Assembly (NCBI GenBank): GCA_017464815.1
Contig: JAFTYI010000050.1
Location: 1-34,894, forward strand
DNA: 34,894 nucleotides
Reading direction: 5' to 3'
Source: Bacteroidaceae bacterium
GTDB lineage: Bacteria > Bacteroidota > Bacteroidia > Bacteroidales > Bacteroidaceae
Shown here: piece by piece, positions 32,941 to 34,894 of the stretch
Layout of the letters: every line of letters starts with the position of its first letter
Numbering within the stretch: position 1 is the stretch's first letter
The notes under the pieces: generated by a model
Database searches by the model: none
What the model was told of the DNA's origin: nothing
The model's input: only the letters and a program-made list of their open reading frames with translations
Position numbers and translations under genes: made by a program

Positions 32941-33403
32941 AATTCCTAAATTACCCTTCACACCCTTCACACCCTCATACCATCCTCAGTATCAGCTCGA
33001 AACTGTGAAGGCAGCAGCGGATTTCATCCTTCACTGCCTTCACAAAATGGTAAGCGTCTCCGGGATTACGCTTATCACACAGGCCCGTTCTTCACCAACC
33101 CTCGCTCCTTCCCTCCGAATTGTGATTCCTGTAAAAATCAAATTGTATAACCTGGGGGAATTATAAATTATGACTGTTCTTTATTATATAAATCAAAAGA
33201 GGTTTTGATGAGCGGTAGCGAATAATTATGACTGCGTAGCTGATGAGAGCTTTTGCTCGAACTAATTAAGGCTATCAACTTTTAATTTTAACTTTTAACT
33301 TTTAACTTTTAACTTTTAATTCTTAATTCTTAATTTTCAACCCCTAACCTTTCACCCCGCAAATATAAACCTTTCGCTTCATGAACAAACAAAATGCAGC
33401 GGT
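32941..33403. other. Gene-free, repeat-rich spacer
   Basis: No ORF with support. It holds repeated TTCACACCC units near 32957-32972 and a perfect 10-bp inverted repeat GTGAAGGCAG at 33005-33014 with its complement at 33034-33043. An AT-rich stretch lies near 33150-33190, and an AACTTTT simple-repeat tract at 33276-33338. Confidence 0.5.
33276..33338. repeat. AACTTTT simple-repeat tract (second copy)
   Basis: Repeated AACTTTT and AATTCTT units, like the tract at 13323-13382 and in the same orientation. It lies in a long spacer between the xylanase terminator and the DUF3874 promoter. No coding or stem signal is seen. Confidence 0.65.
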
Positions 33404-33473
33404 TCACACTTGTGAGTCGCTCGATTCACACTAGTTACCCACCCGCTCCACAAAAGTGAATCGTCCGACTCAC
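33404..33473. promoter_or_regulatory. Pair of imperfect palindromes, possible operator
   Basis: Two 18-base imperfect palindromes, GTGAGTCG-CT-CGATTCAC (33412-33429) and GTGAATCG-TC-CGACTCAC (33456-33473), lie 44 bp apart centre to centre, about four helical turns. A third dyad TCACA-CT-TGTGA (33404-33415) overlaps the first. They lie about 100 bp upstream of the DUF3874 promoter. A dimeric regulator could bind here; the regulator is not identified. Confidence 0.45.
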
Positions 33474-33577
33474 TCCAGTAACTCGCTGTGGACATCCTGT
33501 TTCGAAGCTGTAAAGATTTGGATGAAAAGCTGTACTCAACAGCTCCTTCAAATTAGTTGCGATTTCTTGCAAAATAC

Positions 33578-33609
33578 TTGCAAACAGTCACTTACATGTT
33601 GTATCTTTG
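33578..33609 (+). promoter_or_regulatory. Promoter of the DUF3874 gene
   Basis: TTG at 33578-33580, a 21-base spacer and TATCTTTG at 33602-33609 match the Bacteroidetes promoter exactly. It lies inside the longest reading frame of the gene, which rules out the upstream start at 33557. Confidence 0.7.
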
Positions 33610-33640
33610 CAGAAAAATAAACCATAAAACCATTAAAGAC

Positions 33641-34057
33641 ATGATGAAAAAACTGATTCAGCTCGTACGGAAAATGCTCCGCAACTATTTCAATGAAGTC
33701 CCCCACCTCACGACACCCAAGCACCCGGTGCCTCAGGGCCGTTCACCCCTCACGGCCAAGGAAATCCCCCTGATGCGTCAGATTGGGGAGTACCTCACAA
33801 CCCACTACGACCTCCGCTTCAACCAACTCACCGAGCAGCCCGAGCACGACATCTTCTTCCGCTGCTTCCGCCTTCCACTCGAGGGAGAAGAGGCCCACAG
33901 CCTCTCCGCAGCCGACATCTTCCTCCACTTCAAGAAGCATTTCCCCTCCGCTATGCGTGGCCGCACCATCAGCCAGTTTGGCAAAACCCTCACCCTCCTC
34001 GGCCTCGAACGCATCCACACCCGCACCGGCAATGTCTATCGGGTGGTGAAGGTGTGA
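33641..34057 (+). CDS. Stand-alone DUF3874-type protein
   Basis: A 138-residue protein starting MMKKLIQLVRK. The frame is open back to 33557, but that start would precede the promoter, so 33641 (or the adjacent ATG at 33644) is chosen. The body (LTAKEIPLMRQIGEYLTTHYDLRF through ERIHTRTGNVYRVVK) resembles DUF3874, which in Bacteroidales usually forms the C-terminal part of VirE-like mobile-element proteins. Here the VirE ATPase-like part is absent, so this is either a trimmed remnant or a small independent gene; its own good promoter favours the latter. The RTGNVYRV ending suggests a winged-helix-like DNA-binding fold. Family assignment is from memory. Confidence 0.65.
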   Translation: MMKKLIQLVRKMLRNYFNEVPHLTTPKHPVPQGRSPLTAKEIPLMRQIGEYLTTHYDLRFNQLTEQPEHDIFFRCFRLPLEGEEAHSLSAADIFLHFKKHFPSAMRGRTISQFGKTLTLLGLERIHTRTGNVYRVVKV

Positions 34058-34077
34058 TCATCCCCCTTGATGAACTA

Positions 34078-34092
34078 CCGAGAATTTCTCGG
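34078..34092. repeat. 15-bp palindrome CCGAGAA-T-TTCTCGG
   Basis: A perfect 7-bp inverted repeat around one central base, 21 bp after the DUF3874 stop. Almost the same core (CCGAGAAATTTCTCGG) recurs at 34602-34617 after the DUF5053 gene, so the gene is bracketed by matching palindromes. It has no T-run and is probably a binding site or the end of a small element rather than a terminator. Confidence 0.55.
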
Positions 34093-34136
34093 AAGCATGA
34101 AAATATGCACTGATAATTGTTTTTCACATCACGAAC

Positions 34137-34167
34137 TTGCATAGTACGAAAAAACGTATTACCTTTG
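34137..34167 (+). promoter_or_regulatory. Promoter of the DUF5053 gene
   Basis: TTG at 34137-34139, a 20-base spacer and TACCTTTG at 34160-34167 match the Bacteroidetes promoter. The start codon is 43 bases downstream, after an A-rich leader. Confidence 0.65.
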
Positions 34168-34210
34168 AGTCCAACTGTAAAAGGAAGGGAAACATTAAAA
34201 AGATAAAAGT

Positions 34211-34471
34211 ATGGGAACAGAATTCACAATTGCTAAATCAGTAGAGCAACAGACGATGAAGCAGAAGATGGCCGACCTGCTGATTGCCATTTCGTGGGCA
34301 GACCTGTCGCGCACCTATTTCGGTAAGTCCAACTCGTGGCTCTACCACAAAATGAATGGAATTGACGGAAACGGCAAACCGACGGAATTCACATTTGAAG
34401 AACAAGTCCAGTTGAAAGGCACACTCTTTGACCTTTCTGACCGCATCCGCCGTGCCGCAGAACAAATTTGA
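34211..34471 (+). CDS. Small DUF5053-type protein
   Basis: An 86-residue protein. The segment FGKSNSWLYHKMNGIDGNGK, then FTFEEQVQLKGTLFDLSDRIRRAAEQI, fits the DUF5053 family of small Bacteroidales proteins as I recall it. A helix-turn-helix-like segment is possible around residues 28-48. The function is unknown; relatives often sit in accessory regions. It has its own promoter, a strong terminator after it, and matching palindromes on both sides. The CRISPR array begins 170 bp downstream. Confidence 0.72.
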   Translation: MGTEFTIAKSVEQQTMKQKMADLLIAISWADLSRTYFGKSNSWLYHKMNGIDGNGKPTEFTFEEQVQLKGTLFDLSDRIRRAAEQI

Positions 34472-34534
34472 TCAGAGCTGGGATTCACTGTCCCTATTAA
34501 GACACAAGCCGCCCATTGTCTCATGGGAGCACGA

Positions 34535-34567
34535 AGGGCGTGCCAAAAATCGGCACGCCCTCTTTTA
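34535..34567 (+). terminator. Terminator of the DUF5053 gene
   Basis: A perfect 10-bp GC-rich stem (AGGGCGTGCC at 34535-34544 and its complement at 34552-34561) with a 7-base loop is followed by CTTTTAT. It lies about 65 bases after the stop. Confidence 0.85.
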
Positions 34568-34593
34568 TGATTGGGGAAATAGGAGTTAAGTGA

Positions 34594-34894
<301 letters not shown>

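Noticed and set aside
33557-33640. A longer N-terminus for the DUF3874 protein, starting at 33557
   Set aside because: The exact promoter match at 33578-33609 lies inside this extension, so the transcript would start after it.

Overview
The window looks like a Bacteroidales chromosome, probably Prevotellaceae-like. Several genes are preceded by the Bacteroidetes-type promoter (TTG, 20-21 bases, TAnnTTTG). The gene content also fits: DUF3874, DUF5053, a four-helix-bundle 'suffix' protein, an ABC permease joined to a periplasmic M1-like/golvesin-like region, and a GH10 xylanase with CBM6 modules and a short Bacteroidales-type C-terminal tail. No rRNA, tRNA or transposase gene was seen.

Layout, left to right. 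(1) 1-437 is a repeat-rich spacer with a 22-bp tandem array. (2) 438-5006 holds housekeeping genes: holA and amn on the minus strand, a divergent stand-alone HsdR-N-type nuclease domain, then a zinc-ribbon coiled-coil protein and a NIF3-family protein on the minus strand. (3) 5106-12208 is a type I restriction-modification operon read leftward, hsdM-hsdS-(four-helix protein)-hsdR. It ends at a hairpin and carries three arrays of one 9-bp repeat, one of them in frame inside hsdR. (4) 12595-28267 is a seven-gene leftward transport operon of about 15.7 kb. In transcription order it encodes an ABC ATPase, an ABC-2 permease with a huge periplasmic pseudo-peptidase/golvesin-like region, a TolC-like channel, a membrane-fusion lipoprotein, an RND pump, a second RND pump fused to an ABC ATPase, and a second ABC-2 permease. 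(5) 28426-29884 is a FetAB-like ABC pair. (6) 30166-32853 is a secreted GH10 xylanase on the plus strand with its own promoter and terminator. (7) 32854-34894 is an accessory tail: a repeat-rich spacer, a stand-alone DUF3874 protein, a DUF5053 protein, and the leader-distal end of a type I-C-like CRISPR array that runs off the right edge.

The most unusual item is the operon in (4). RND and ABC efflux parts are not only neighbours but physically fused. The fused ABC domain is itself interrupted, just after its first strand, by about 177 residues that include roughly four membrane helices, yet all its ATPase motifs are intact. The operon reads as two ABC modules bracketing a tripartite RND-MFP-TolC set, suggesting one envelope machine that may use both ATP and the proton gradient. 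Its substrate cannot be read from the sequence.
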